Notes under the pieces: generated by a model
What the model was told of the DNA's origin: nothing
What the model saw: only the letters and a program-made list of their open reading frames with translations
Database searches by the model: none
Shown: positions 43,273 to 51,407 of the stretch, piece after piece
How positions within the stretch are numbered: position 1 is the first letter of the stretch
How the letters are laid out: the number at the start of each line of letters is the position of its first letter
Assembly (NCBI GenBank): GCA_017434855.1
Contig: JAFRUA010000031.1
Location: 86,213 to 150,212, forward strand
Length of the DNA stretch: 64,000 nucleotides
Origin: Clostridia bacterium
GTDB taxonomy: Bacteria > Bacillota > Clostridia > Oscillospirales > Acutalibacteraceae
Direction: 5' to 3'
Translations under genes and position numbers: made by a program

Positions 43273-43632
43273 ATGACGAATCGTTATACATCTACATTAG
43301 TTGCCCGTGCAAAAGAACTCCGCAAAAACGCGACGCCGCAGGAAAACCACCTGTGGTACGACTTTTTGTGCTCCTATCCGGTCAAGTTTCGCCGCCAGAC
43401 GATCATCGATCGCTTCATCGTCGACTTCTACTGCCCCGCTGCGCGGCTCGTCGTGGAGATCGACGGCTCCCAGCATTACGCCCTTGACGGGCAGGCCTAC
43501 GACGCCGAGCGCAACGCCATCCTGAAAGAATACGGCTGCTGCATCCTGCGCTTTTCCAACCACGACATCAACACGGACTTTGCCGCTGTCTGTGAGCGCA
43601 TCGATCAATGCATCCTTGCCCGCACCGAATGA
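43273..43632 (+). CDS. DUF559 (Vsr-like endonuclease fold) protein
   Basis: A 119-residue protein of the DUF559 family, related in fold to the very-short-patch repair endonuclease. It contains RAKELRKNATPQENHLWYDF, VKFRRQTIIDRFIVDFYCPA and the nuclease-like core ARLVVEIDGSQHYALDGQAY, ending in VLRFSN-type ILRFSNHDINTDF. The Asp and Glu of VEIDGSQH and the Arg of IDRFIVDFYC fit a PD-(D/E)XK-like site. The biological role of stand-alone DUF559 proteins is not settled. ATG 43273 is chosen; the longer frame upstream adds residues unlike the family. It is a single-gene insert between a palindromic repeat and an unrelated operon, with signs of being mobile. Confidence 0.85.
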   Translation: MTNRYTSTLVARAKELRKNATPQENHLWYDFLCSYPVKFRRQTIIDRFIVDFYCPAARLVVEIDGSQHYALDGQAYDAERNAILKEYGCCILRFSNHDINTDFAAVCERIDQCILARTE

Positions 43633-43765
43633 CCCGGGCGGCGGCGCATCTCTTACGGTCGCCGAACCCTGCGGCGCGTACAAAAAAACACCCCGCCGGG
43701 GCTTGGCGTCCGCGCCCTTTGCCGCACCGGCAAAAGACATATATATCGGTTTTTGCAGTGAAAGA

Positions 43766-43796
43766 GGCTGCCCGTGCGAGGATCGTGCAGGCAGCC
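43766..43796 (-). terminator. Terminator of the redox/kinase operon
   Basis: GGCTGCC and GGCAGCC arms with further inner pairing; on the minus strand followed by TCTTTCAC. It sits 48 bases past the stop of the flavoprotein gene at 43845. Confidence 0.65.
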
Positions 43797-43844
43797 CCTT
43801 CTGTTTTGATGCGGGCCCACGGTTGGATCATGGGCAGCGGTCGG

Positions 43845-45620
43845 TCATTGGGAACCGTCCGGTTCCTCGATATACGCCTTGTGCTCGCGCAAAAACTTTT
43901 TCTCCTCCGGCTTGAGGTCCAGACCGATCGTGCCGCCGGGGTTCATCAGATAATCCGGATCAAAATAGTCTTTCAGGGTACGGATCACGCCGTACTCCTT
44001 TTCACCGAGGTAGCCCTCCAGCCACGGGGCAAACATCTTGCCGATACCGTGGTGGTGGCTGATCGCCGCGCCGCTTTTCTGGATCGCGTCAAGGATCGTG
44101 GCGTGATAGGCGCGGAACGCCTCCTCATCCTGCATCTTGGTCATAAAGATGAAATAGAGGTTTGCGCCCTGGGGATAGCAGTGCGACATGTGCGTGGTCA
44201 CAATGGTGTTCGGCAGCTTGTGGCAGACCTCGCGCACCTCGCGGTGGACGCGCGCCATGTTGGACCAGTTGACCGTGCATTCCAGCGTGTCGATCATAAA
44301 GCCGAAATCCATCAGCGTGTCGCGCAGATACGGGTCGTTGAAGCGGCCCTTTTCCCAGCCCTTGCAGACCAGGCCGGTCATCGGGATGCCGCCGTGCCTG
44401 ACGGCGATCTTCATGATGTTGCGCGCCACGTTTTTGGAAAAGCCCTTTTCGCCGTCGGTGAAGCCGAGGAACAGGCAACGCTCGAAATCTCTGTAGCCGA
44501 GCTTTTCAAGCACCGGGCCCAGCGGCGTTTCGTCCACGTTGTAAAGGTGCAGCATCAGGGAGGTCTCTTCCGGGTCCGACAGGCGGAACACCGAAGAGAA
44601 GCCGCATTCGCACTGCATCATTTCGCGCGCGGCACGCATGGCGGTCGCCCAGTTTTTGAACATATAGGAGAAGCGCTTCCGGTTTTCCGGCATCCAGCGA
44701 AAAACCTTGAGCGTGACCTCGGTCAGCACGCCGAAGGTACCCTCGCCGCCCATCATGATCTGGTTGAGGTTGGGGCCGGTGGCTTCGCGCGGGTAGTGGC
44801 TCGTTTCGATTTTGCCGATGGGCGTGGCGTACTTCTGGGACACGACGATGTCTGCGATGGTGCCGTAATAGGTGCTGTTTTGCCCGGCGCCGCGCGTCAC
44901 CGTCCACCCTCCGACCGAACTGTACTCAAACGACTGCGGAAAATGACCGCAGGTATAGGCGCGCTTTGCGCCGAACAGCCGCGGCGCGTTCTGCAGCGTT
45001 TCTTCCAGCTTGGGACCGCTCATGCCCGCCTGCACGGTGATGGTCTGGTCGGTCTCGTTGAAGCGGATGACCTTGTTGAAATTGCGGCGCATATCCAGCG
45101 ACACGCCGCCCTTGATCGGCTCCACGCCGCGCGTGACCGAAGAGCCGCCGCCATAGACGTACAGCGGAAGCTTGTGCTCGGTGACATAGGCGACGATCTG
45201 CTCGATCTGTTCGCTCGTTTCCGGAAAAACGACGAGGTCCGGCAACGAATCAAACCGGCGGTGGCGCATGCGCAGCAGGTCATACATCGTCTGGCCATAC
45301 GCAACGGCCAGGCGGTCATAATCGCTTTGCGACACATTCTTTTCACCGACGATGGCGGCAATCGCCTCCACATGCTTCGGGTCGATCTTCGGCGCATATT
45401 TTCCGCCGAAATCAACCGGCTCCATGCCGATATCGTCGTTATACTGTCTGAAATCTTCGTCCGTGAGTCCGCAGCGCTGCTTCACATAGTTGTAGAGGCT
45501 CTCTTTCGGATACTTGAAAAAATCGGGATCGCCCCAACGAAAAATGGAACGGTAACTGTTTTCGGGCGCACGGGTCAGCACCCATTTCGGTTCAAAGCCC
45601 TTATACGGTTTTGTGCTCAT
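43845..45620 (-). CDS. FAD-binding oxidase of the alkyl-DHAP synthase type
   Basis: A 591-residue flavoprotein of the FAD_binding_4 / FAD-oxidase_C type. The FAD-binding loop is LYVYGGGSSVTRGVEPIKGG (about 150-170) and GGEGTFGVLTEVTLKV (about 305) follows the usual pattern. The HHHGIGKMFAPWLEGYLG motif near 530 is typical of alkylglycerone-phosphate synthase (AGPS) relatives. AGPS makes ether lipids from acyl-DHAP and fatty alcohol, but many bacterial relatives oxidise hydroxy acids or polyols instead. As last gene of an operon with a sugar/polyol kinase and GlpA-like dehydrogenase, a catabolic or glycerol-phosphate-linked role is more likely. Start ATG 45620 has GGAGG nine bases upstream. 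Confidence 0.85.
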   Translation of the reverse strand: MSTKPYKGFEPKWVLTRAPENSYRSIFRWGDPDFFKYPKESLYNYVKQRCGLTDEDFRQYNDDIGMEPVDFGGKYAPKIDPKHVEAIAAIVGEKNVSQSDYDRLAVAYGQTMYDLLRMRHRRFDSLPDLVVFPETSEQIEQIVAYVTEHKLPLYVYGGGSSVTRGVEPIKGGVSLDMRRNFNKVIRFNETDQTITVQAGMSGPKLEETLQNAPRLFGAKRAYTCGHFPQSFEYSSVGGWTVTRGAGQNSTYYGTIADIVVSQKYATPIGKIETSHYPREATGPNLNQIMMGGEGTFGVLTEVTLKVFRWMPENRKRFSYMFKNWATAMRAAREMMQCECGFSSVFRLSDPEETSLMLHLYNVDETPLGPVLEKLGYRDFERCLFLGFTDGEKGFSKNVARNIMKIAVRHGGIPMTGLVCKGWEKGRFNDPYLRDTLMDFGFMIDTLECTVNWSNMARVHREVREVCHKLPNTIVTTHMSHCYPQGANLYFIFMTKMQDEEAFRAYHATILDAIQKSGAAISHHHGIGKMFAPWLEGYLGEKEYGVIRTLKDYFDPDYLMNPGGTIGLDLKPEEKKFLREHKAYIEEPDGSQ

Positions 45621-45621
45621 C

Positions 45622-47175
45622 TCAATGTCCTCCTGTCTGAAAATGATGCAAGACTTTTTCAATCGGCTTCAATCTGGAAGCAAGGTGTGAATAGGCCTTG
45701 TCATAAAGCTCCATGTATACGCGGTGGTTTTCGGCGTTGGGTGCAAAGACGTCCTTTTGCTGTATCATGTGCGCAATCGCATCCTCATAATTCCCGAAAA
45801 CGCCCTGCGAGAGAAACGCAACCATGGCGCAGCCGACCGCGCTGGCCTCGTGCGTCTGGATGCGGTGCACGGGCAAACCGAACACATCGGCGGCGATCTG
45901 ACAGACCACGGGGCTGCTTGCGCCCCCGCCCCCGGCATATAGATCCCTGACCGTCAGCTTTGAGCGTTTTTGCATCGTGTCAAGCCCGTGATACAGCTCC
46001 ATGCAGATGCCCTCAATGACGGCGCGATACAGGTGATAGCGCGTGTGGTAATCGGAAAAGCCGACGATTGCGCCGCTGGCCGCGGGATTTGTGATGCCCG
46101 GCGTCCAGAACGGCTGCAGCAGCAACCCGCCCGCGCCCGGCGCGATGGCCTTGATCTTCTCATCCAGATACTGCTCGGCGGAAACGCCCTTTGCCGCGGC
46201 GGCAGCCTTGTCTTCGGCGCCGAACTGCTCGATGAACCAGGAGATCATCCAGAACCCGCGGAACACCTCAAATTCCGGATTATACATATCGTTCGGCACC
46301 GCCGGATATGCCGGCATGAACGGCTGCGGCTCAAAATAGTCCTTCACCGCCATCTGCAGCGTTGCGGTGGTACCAAACGACACCGCCGCCTGATCCGGGC
46401 GGATCACAGACATGCCCAGCGTTTCACAGCCCTTGTCGGACCCGGTGGCGATCAGCGGCAGCCCCGCGGGGATCCCCGTTTTTTCGGAAGCTTCCGCTGT
46501 GATCGTACCGATCACCTCTCCCGAAGGCACCAGCGCGCACAGCTTTTCCTGCGGTACGTCGCACACGCAGCGCGTCAGCCCGCTTTCCCCCATCCAGCAC
46601 CGCTTTTTGTAATCAAACGGCACATGGCCGATCATATTTGCCGTTGAATCCTTCAGCGTCCCTGTCAAAAGGTAGTTGAGGTATGTGGGCAGCATAACGT
46701 ATTTGTCGGTCTTTGCCCACAGGTCCGGCTCGTTTTGCATCAGCCAGTTGGCGGCCGTGGCACGGTACAGGATCCTGACCGATTCGCCCATGCCGACCAG
46801 CGAAAACAGCGCCCGCTTGGATGCCGGGATCTGCCCCTCGTCATTCGCCTCGCGCTCGTCAAGCCACAAAATGATGTCGCGCAGCGGGCGTTTGTCTTTG
46901 TCCAGACACAGCACGGTGTCGCGGATGCAGGTCAGACAGACGGCAACGATGCGGCCGAGTTTGTCTTTGTTGCGCGCCAGCAGCGTTTTTGACAGCGCGG
47001 CGATGCTTTCAAAATAAAAATCCGGTGCCTGTTCTGCCCAGCCGGGCTGTTTGGAAAAATAGGGCGTTTCGTATTTTTGCTGCTGCATGTCTTCAAAGCC
47101 GCCGGCCTTGTTGACCAGCAGACACCGGGCGCTCTGCGTGCCGATGTCAAACGTCAATACAAGCGGATGTTCCAT
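45622..47175 (-). CDS. FGGY-family carbohydrate/polyol kinase
   Basis: A 517-residue kinase of the glycerol kinase/xylulokinase superfamily. The phosphate loop is LTFDIGTQSARCLLVNKAG. The middle region has LPLIATGSDKGCETLGM and AVSFGTTATLQM, and the C-terminal FGGY signature lies in LYAGGGGASSPVVCQIAADV followed by FGLPVH. Substrate cannot be told: it lacks clear glycerol-kinase hallmarks and differs from typical xylulokinases. Its stop codon lies one base before the ATG of the flavoprotein gene, and the operon encodes two dehydrogenase-type flavoproteins upstream. A pathway that phosphorylates a polyol or keto-sugar and oxidises it is plausible. Confidence 0.9.
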   Translation of the reverse strand: MEHPLVLTFDIGTQSARCLLVNKAGGFEDMQQQKYETPYFSKQPGWAEQAPDFYFESIAALSKTLLARNKDKLGRIVAVCLTCIRDTVLCLDKDKRPLRDIILWLDEREANDEGQIPASKRALFSLVGMGESVRILYRATAANWLMQNEPDLWAKTDKYVMLPTYLNYLLTGTLKDSTANMIGHVPFDYKKRCWMGESGLTRCVCDVPQEKLCALVPSGEVIGTITAEASEKTGIPAGLPLIATGSDKGCETLGMSVIRPDQAAVSFGTTATLQMAVKDYFEPQPFMPAYPAVPNDMYNPEFEVFRGFWMISWFIEQFGAEDKAAAAAKGVSAEQYLDEKIKAIAPGAGGLLLQPFWTPGITNPAASGAIVGFSDYHTRYHLYRAVIEGICMELYHGLDTMQKRSKLTVRDLYAGGGGASSPVVCQIAADVFGLPVHRIQTHEASAVGCAMVAFLSQGVFGNYEDAIAHMIQQKDVFAPNAENHRVYMELYDKAYSHLASRLKPIEKVLHHFQTGGH

Positions 47176-47187
47176 CGTTTTCCTCCT

Positions 47188-47559
47188 TTAACCTTTTGTT
47201 TCTTCTTTCAGCACATTACTTGTCACAATGAGGTCCGCGCCGAGGTCCAGAATGTTCGGAACGACCGTGTCGCCGCGGCCCAGCCGCTCTGTAACGGTGA
47301 CGCGGTTCACTTCGCGCATCAGATCAAAAATCCTCCCCTTGGGAATGGGGGCAGATACGCGCACGGGCAGCACCGGCACACCGGGAAAGGCGGTGCGCAC
47401 CGTGGTGCAGACCGTGCGGCGCGGATCGGTCATTTCGCGCACGGCAAAGTCCCGGCCCCGTTTGCAGGTGTTTCCGGTCACAACCGGTTCGCTGCCATCC
47501 ATGGAAATCTGCATCCTGCACGAACGGGGACAAACGATGCAAACCAGTTCTTTTGTCAT
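47188..47559 (-). CDS. DUF1667 small cysteine protein
   Basis: A 123-residue protein with the DUF1667 cysteines: CIVCPRSCRMQI near the N-terminus and GNTCKRGRDFA, then PVRVSAPIPKGRIFDLMREV. DUF1667 genes regularly follow GlpA/GlpB-like flavoproteins. The Cys set suggests an iron-sulfur or electron-transfer role, possibly replacing GlpC, but this is not proven. ATG 47559 lies one base after the stop of the preceding gene, with AAAGGAGA upstream. Confidence 0.88.
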   Translation of the reverse strand: MTKELVCIVCPRSCRMQISMDGSEPVVTGNTCKRGRDFAVREMTDPRRTVCTTVRTAFPGVPVLPVRVSAPIPKGRIFDLMREVNRVTVTERLGRGDTVVPNILDLGADLIVTSNVLKEETKG

Positions 47560-47560
47560 T

Positions 47561-48835
47561 TCACACTGTCTCCTTTGCTGACTTTTCCAGCCGGAGCACA
47601 ACACGGCTGGTTTCGTTTAATCCGCAGCTGTCAAAATCTATGGTGAGATTCTCCATTTCGGGCGGGCGCAAAAAAGCGTATCGCTTTTTGAAAATTTCTT
47701 TTCCGTCCGCCTCTATGTGAAGCACGCAGTTGTTTTCATCTTCCCGCACGCGGAAATACAAATCCGTTGCGCGGTTGCTTTCGTTCAGGTTGAGCCGCTG
47801 GGGAACGACGTAAAGCAGCCCGTCCGCCGGAGTCATCTGAATCAGCCTGCGCGGTTTTGCCTGATAATATGCGGCGGCTTTGCCGGCCTGCTGGGCGTTT
47901 TTGGAAACATAGTCCACCAGATCGTTGACATGCAGCGCGTTGCCACAGCTGAACACGCCGTCGACGCTCGTCATGCACTGCCCGTCGCAGACCGGGCCCC
48001 TGGTGCGTCCGTCAAGCTGCACGCCGAGAGCTTCCGCAAGCTCATTCTCCGGGATCAGTCCGACCGACAGGATCAGGGCGTCACAGTCCACGCGCTGCGC
48101 CGTGCCGGGGATGGGCGACATGGTTTCGTCAACCTTTGAGATCTCGACCGCCTCCAGGCGATCGGACCCGAACACGCGCGTGACCGTGTGCGACAGATGC
48201 AGCGGGATGTCATAATCATGCAGGCACTGATGCAGGTTGCGCGTCAGGCCGGAGGGTGTGGCCTTGGCTTCGTACACACCGAGCACCTTTGCGCCTTCCA
48301 GCGTCAGCCGGCGCGCCATGATCAGGCCGATGTCGCCCGAACCGAGGATCACGCACCGTTTCGCCGGCATCTGGCCCAAAAGGTTTGTGAAGTGCTGCGC
48401 CGTGCCGGCGGTAAAGATGCCTGCTGGCCGCGTGCCGTGAATGAACACCTGCTTTGCCGTGCGCTCGCGGCAGCCCGTGGCAAGCACAAGCGCCTTTGCA
48501 TACAGAACGGAAACGCCGTCCCTGCCCACGGTGTGCACGGCAAAGGCGCCGTCTTCGTTTTGCCCGATCCCTGTCACAAACGTCAAGGTGCGATATTCGA
48601 TCTCACGCGCATGCAGTTCATCTTCAAACCGTTCGGCATACTCTGGGCCGGAAAGCTGTTCGCCGAAGCGGAGCAGCCCGAAGCCGTCATGAATGCACTG
48701 CTTGAGAATGCCGCCAAGGCGCGCCTCACGTTCAAGAAGAAGAACCTTTGCGCCGTTGTCATGGGCGCTGATCGCCGCAGCCAGACCGGCCGGGCCGCCG
48801 CCGACCACAAGCACGTCTACGCTCCCTGTCGTCAC
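47561..48835 (-). CDS. NAD(P)/FAD-dependent oxidoreductase (GlpB-like partner)
   Basis: A 424-residue pyridine-nucleotide-disulfide-oxidoreductase-like flavoprotein. It has an N-terminal FAD loop DVLVVGGGPAGLAAAISAHD and ALVLATGCRERT. A second Rossmann loop is CVILGSGDIGLIMARRLTLE, and the late FAD contact is SVDGVFSCGNALHVNDLVDY. It lacks the redox-active CxxC of disulfide reductases. Genes of this type sit between a GlpA-like dehydrogenase and DUF1667 in many Firmicutes and probably pass electrons from the substrate dehydrogenase to NAD or a carrier. It overlaps the upstream gene by four bases (ATGA). Confidence 0.9.
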   Translation of the reverse strand: MTTGSVDVLVVGGGPAGLAAAISAHDNGAKVLLLEREARLGGILKQCIHDGFGLLRFGEQLSGPEYAERFEDELHAREIEYRTLTFVTGIGQNEDGAFAVHTVGRDGVSVLYAKALVLATGCRERTAKQVFIHGTRPAGIFTAGTAQHFTNLLGQMPAKRCVILGSGDIGLIMARRLTLEGAKVLGVYEAKATPSGLTRNLHQCLHDYDIPLHLSHTVTRVFGSDRLEAVEISKVDETMSPIPGTAQRVDCDALILSVGLIPENELAEALGVQLDGRTRGPVCDGQCMTSVDGVFSCGNALHVNDLVDYVSKNAQQAGKAAAYYQAKPRRLIQMTPADGLLYVVPQRLNLNESNRATDLYFRVREDENNCVLHIEADGKEIFKKRYAFLRPPEMENLTIDFDSCGLNETSRVVLRLEKSAKETV

Positions 48836-50562
48836 GCCTCATCGCCTCCTTTGCAGTTCTTGGTTTCACCGAAAGTGATAACGGATTCCGCCGAGGATTT
48901 TCGCACGTCGGCAAGCGGCACGCCCAAAAACTCGGCAATGATCTTTGTCACCAACGGCGAACAGAAGCCGCCCTGGCAGCGCCCCATGCCGGGACGCACC
49001 CGCTTTTTGATGCCGTCCAGCGTCGGCACGCAGATCGGTGCGCGCAGGGCGTCCAGAATCTCGCCCTTGCTGATCTCTTCGCAGCGGCAAACGATTTCGC
49101 CGTAATCCGGATTTTTGCATATCATGTCCTCACGCGCCGCGTCGTCCAGTTCACGCAGAACGGGCACGCCCTTGCGCACGGGGTCAAAGGCCGGGTTTAC
49201 TTCCACCGGCCGTTCCTTTTTCAGCAGTTCCACCGCCAGCGCCGCCATATCGACCGCAACGGCGGGCGCCGTGGTCAGGCCGGGCGACTGAATGCCCGCC
49301 ACATGGATAAGATTCTTTGTGTTCCGGCCGGGTTCCAAAATGAAGTCCTCCTCAAATGTTGGGGCGCGCACACCGGTAAAGTATGTAATGATATCACGCT
49401 GTGAAAGAGCAGGCATCGTTTGGGTCTGTTTATCAAAAACGGTTTTGATGCTTTCCGGGCGCGTTTCGGTGTTTTCCTTTTCAGGCGTTTCCACCGCATC
49501 CGGGCCAATGAGAAGATTGTCGTGCACGGTGTGCAGGATCCCCCCGCCCTTGGAATGGTTTTTTCCGTGGATGTGCAGATCCTTGACCGACGCGATCGAA
49601 TGCATATAGGCGCCGGCCTTTTGATCCAGAATGGAATTGGTGCCGCGGCGCGGATGGATGGAATAAAAGCGGTCATCTGCCATGGCCGCGACGTCCTCGG
49701 CAAAGACGCCGGCCGCGTTGATCACAAGCTTCGGATAAAGTGTGCCGCGGTTGGTGTTCACACTGACGATGCGATGGCCGCGCACCTCCATGGACAGCAC
49801 GGCCGTATTCAGGCTGACAGCCGCCCCGTTTTGCACCGCGTTTTCCGCATAGGCGATCGTCAGTCCGTAGGGGCAAACGCAGCCGGCGCTCGGGTTCCAA
49901 AGCGCAAACTTTGTGTCCGGGCTGAGCCGCGGTTCACGCCGCAGCAGCTCTTTGCCGGAAAGGAGCTTTGTATCCTCGATGCCGTCGTGCAGCCGGCGCC
50001 ACAGCGCATACAGACCGATCACCGGCCTGAGCAAAGCGGACCGGAACAGCACATACTGCCCGACGCGGTGAAACGGCACGTCAAGCGTTTGGCAGACGTC
50101 GGCATACATACGGTTGGCGCGGCGGATGTATTTGTGCTTGAGCGAACCCTTGCCAAGGTCGATGCCCGGGTGCACCTCGCCGTCGTTGCGGCCGGACGCC
50201 TGCAGCGCAAGGTCCGCTTCCTTGTCCACCAGCAAAACATCAAGCTTCCACTTCATCAGCTCCCGCGCGATCGAAGCGCCGGAGATGCCGCCGCCGATGA
50301 TCAGGACGTCGGGCGCTCTGCCGTTCAGCGCGTCGTCGCGCAGCGAGGGCAGGCGCATGGGCAGCGGCTGCGCGCCGGTATAAACAATGTCGTTTACCAC
50401 ATGGGTGGCGCCGTATTTTTCAGCCGCCGTCTGGCAGGCGGCGATGATCTCGTTCCAGTCGTCGCTTTTGCCGCGCACAAAAACGGCGCCGTTTTCTTCC
50501 ACAGCGCTGAACCTGCCGCCAAAGGCCTTTTGCAGTTTTTTGTTGATGGCTGCCGTATTCAT
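48832..50562 (-). CDS. GlpA-like FAD dehydrogenase with [2Fe-2S] domain and BON-like N-terminus
   Basis: A flavoprotein of about 576 residues. An extra N-terminal region (about 1-75: LQKAFGGRFSAVEENGAVFV through AEKYGATHVVNDIVYT) looks like a BON domain. A DAO-family FAD domain then begins VLIIGGGISGASIARELMKW and carries ASGRNDGEVHPGIDLG. The C-terminal BFD-like [2Fe-2S] domain has CRCEE...GMGRCQGGFC (about 505-545). Anaerobic glycerol-3-phosphate dehydrogenase GlpA has the same DAO-plus-BFD layout. The true substrate is unknown. ATG 50562 is preferred because GGAG stands nine bases before it; a second ATG lies nine bases upstream. First gene of the operon. Confidence 0.88.
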   Translation of the reverse strand: MNTAAINKKLQKAFGGRFSAVEENGAVFVRGKSDDWNEIIAACQTAAEKYGATHVVNDIVYTGAQPLPMRLPSLRDDALNGRAPDVLIIGGGISGASIARELMKWKLDVLLVDKEADLALQASGRNDGEVHPGIDLGKGSLKHKYIRRANRMYADVCQTLDVPFHRVGQYVLFRSALLRPVIGLYALWRRLHDGIEDTKLLSGKELLRREPRLSPDTKFALWNPSAGCVCPYGLTIAYAENAVQNGAAVSLNTAVLSMEVRGHRIVSVNTNRGTLYPKLVINAAGVFAEDVAAMADDRFYSIHPRRGTNSILDQKAGAYMHSIASVKDLHIHGKNHSKGGGILHTVHDNLLIGPDAVETPEKENTETRPESIKTVFDKQTQTMPALSQRDIITYFTGVRAPTFEEDFILEPGRNTKNLIHVAGIQSPGLTTAPAVAVDMAALAVELLKKERPVEVNPAFDPVRKGVPVLRELDDAAREDMICKNPDYGEIVCRCEEISKGEILDALRAPICVPTLDGIKKRVRPGMGRCQGGFCSPLVTKIIAEFLGVPLADVRKSSAESVITFGETKNCKGGDEA

Positions 50563-50621
50563 AACATTCATCTCCGTCCACCGGGCCGCTGCCAGGCGAA
50601 AGCTGACAGCGCAAAACCGTG

Positions 50622-50637
50622 TCGGTTGGCCGACCGA
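50622..50637. promoter_or_regulatory. Candidate operator in the operon leader
   Basis: TCGGTTGGCCGACCGA is a 16-base palindrome with one mismatched pair, placed just after the -10 box of the redox/kinase operon promoter, a typical repressor position. Confidence 0.5.
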
Positions 50638-50647
50638 CTCTTTTTTA

Positions 50648-50676
50648 AGTATAAATCCATTCCGCGCTTTTGTCAA
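50648..50676 (-). promoter_or_regulatory. Promoter of the redox/kinase operon
   Basis: Minus-strand -35 TTGACA (50671-50676), 17-base spacer, -10 TATACT (50648-50653), about 85 bases before the first gene. Confidence 0.85.
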
Positions 50677-50715
50677 TACTTTGGCAAAAAAAGAAACCCT
50701 TCTGCGCTTTTTCGG

Positions 50716-50744
50716 TAGACATTGTCTGACAATCATGTTATAAT
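50716..50744 (+). promoter_or_regulatory. tetR promoter with overlapping palindrome
   Basis: Plus-strand -35 TAGACA (50716-50721), 17-base spacer, -10 TATAAT (50739-50744). The perfect palindrome ATTGTC-T-GACAAT (50721-50733) fills the spacer, so the repressor could control its own gene here. Confidence 0.7.
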
Positions 50745-50774
50745 TCAATCATCATGAGATCGGAGTGGTGTTTT

Positions 50775-51335
50775 ATGGCTGCGCAAAGACCGGAAAACAT
50801 AAAGGAAATCATACTCGACACAGCGGAAGAGCTTCTGAAGGGAAATCCGTTTTCGGAAATCACGCTTGCAAGGATCGCCGAAAAAGCCGAAATATCCAAG
50901 GGCACGCTGTACTATTATTACAAGAGCAAAAACCAAATCCTTTTTGATGTTACCGATCGCTATTTGTCGCGCCAATGGGACGAGCTGATTCAATGGACGG
51001 AAAACAAGGAAAAGGATACGTCGCCGCACCGCCTGGTCAATTATGTGATCGAACGGAACATTGCATCCTCCGGCCTGCGCCTTCATTTGTTTGACGTGGC
51101 GCTGCTCGGCGACGAAGAGCTCCGCCTGAAGCTTGTGCGCCGGTATGAAGAGTTTCAAAAACTGATCTCTTCAAAAATCGCAGAAAGAACCAAAAATGTT
51201 TCCGCCGATTATTTCACATGGCTCATTTTGATGGTTTCAGACGGCATCATCATTCAGAACAGTCTGAAAAACGAAGCGTTTGACACGCAGCGCTTTTTGC
51301 GTCAAAGCATGGAATATATTCAAAGAATCGAATAA
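50775..51335 (+). CDS. TetR/AcrR-family transcriptional regulator
   Basis: A 186-residue regulator with an N-terminal helix-turn-helix (ITLARIAEKAEISKGTLYYY followed by YKSKNQILFDVTDRY) and a helical ligand-binding C-terminus without a recognised domain. It is transcribed divergently from the redox/kinase operon, and two palindromes lie in the shared 212-base gap. It therefore probably represses that operon until an operon substrate or intermediate binds. ATG 50775 has GGAG nine bases before it; an earlier ATG at 50754 would be almost leaderless. Confidence 0.92.
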   Translation: MAAQRPENIKEIILDTAEELLKGNPFSEITLARIAEKAEISKGTLYYYYKSKNQILFDVTDRYLSRQWDELIQWTENKEKDTSPHRLVNYVIERNIASSGLRLHLFDVALLGDEELRLKLVRRYEEFQKLISSKIAERTKNVSADYFTWLILMVSDGIIIQNSLKNEAFDTQRFLRQSMEYIQRIE

Positions 51336-51349
51336 GCGCACCGATAAAA

Positions 51350-51400
51350 CCAACCGCCGTTCCGGAGTTGCTGCCCCTGAATGGCGGTTGGTTTTTGTTT
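51350..51400. terminator. Bidirectional terminator
   Basis: CCAACCGCC and GGCGGTTGG arms. On the plus strand followed by TTTTTGTTTC (end of tetR), on the minus strand by TTTTATCG (end of the dehydrogenase gene). Confidence 0.85.
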
Positions 51401-51407
51401 CTTTTTT

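Noticed and set aside
43608..45950. 780-codon plus-strand frame over the flavoprotein gene
   Set aside because: Antisense to a well-supported gene, His/Arg-rich composition typical of shadow frames.
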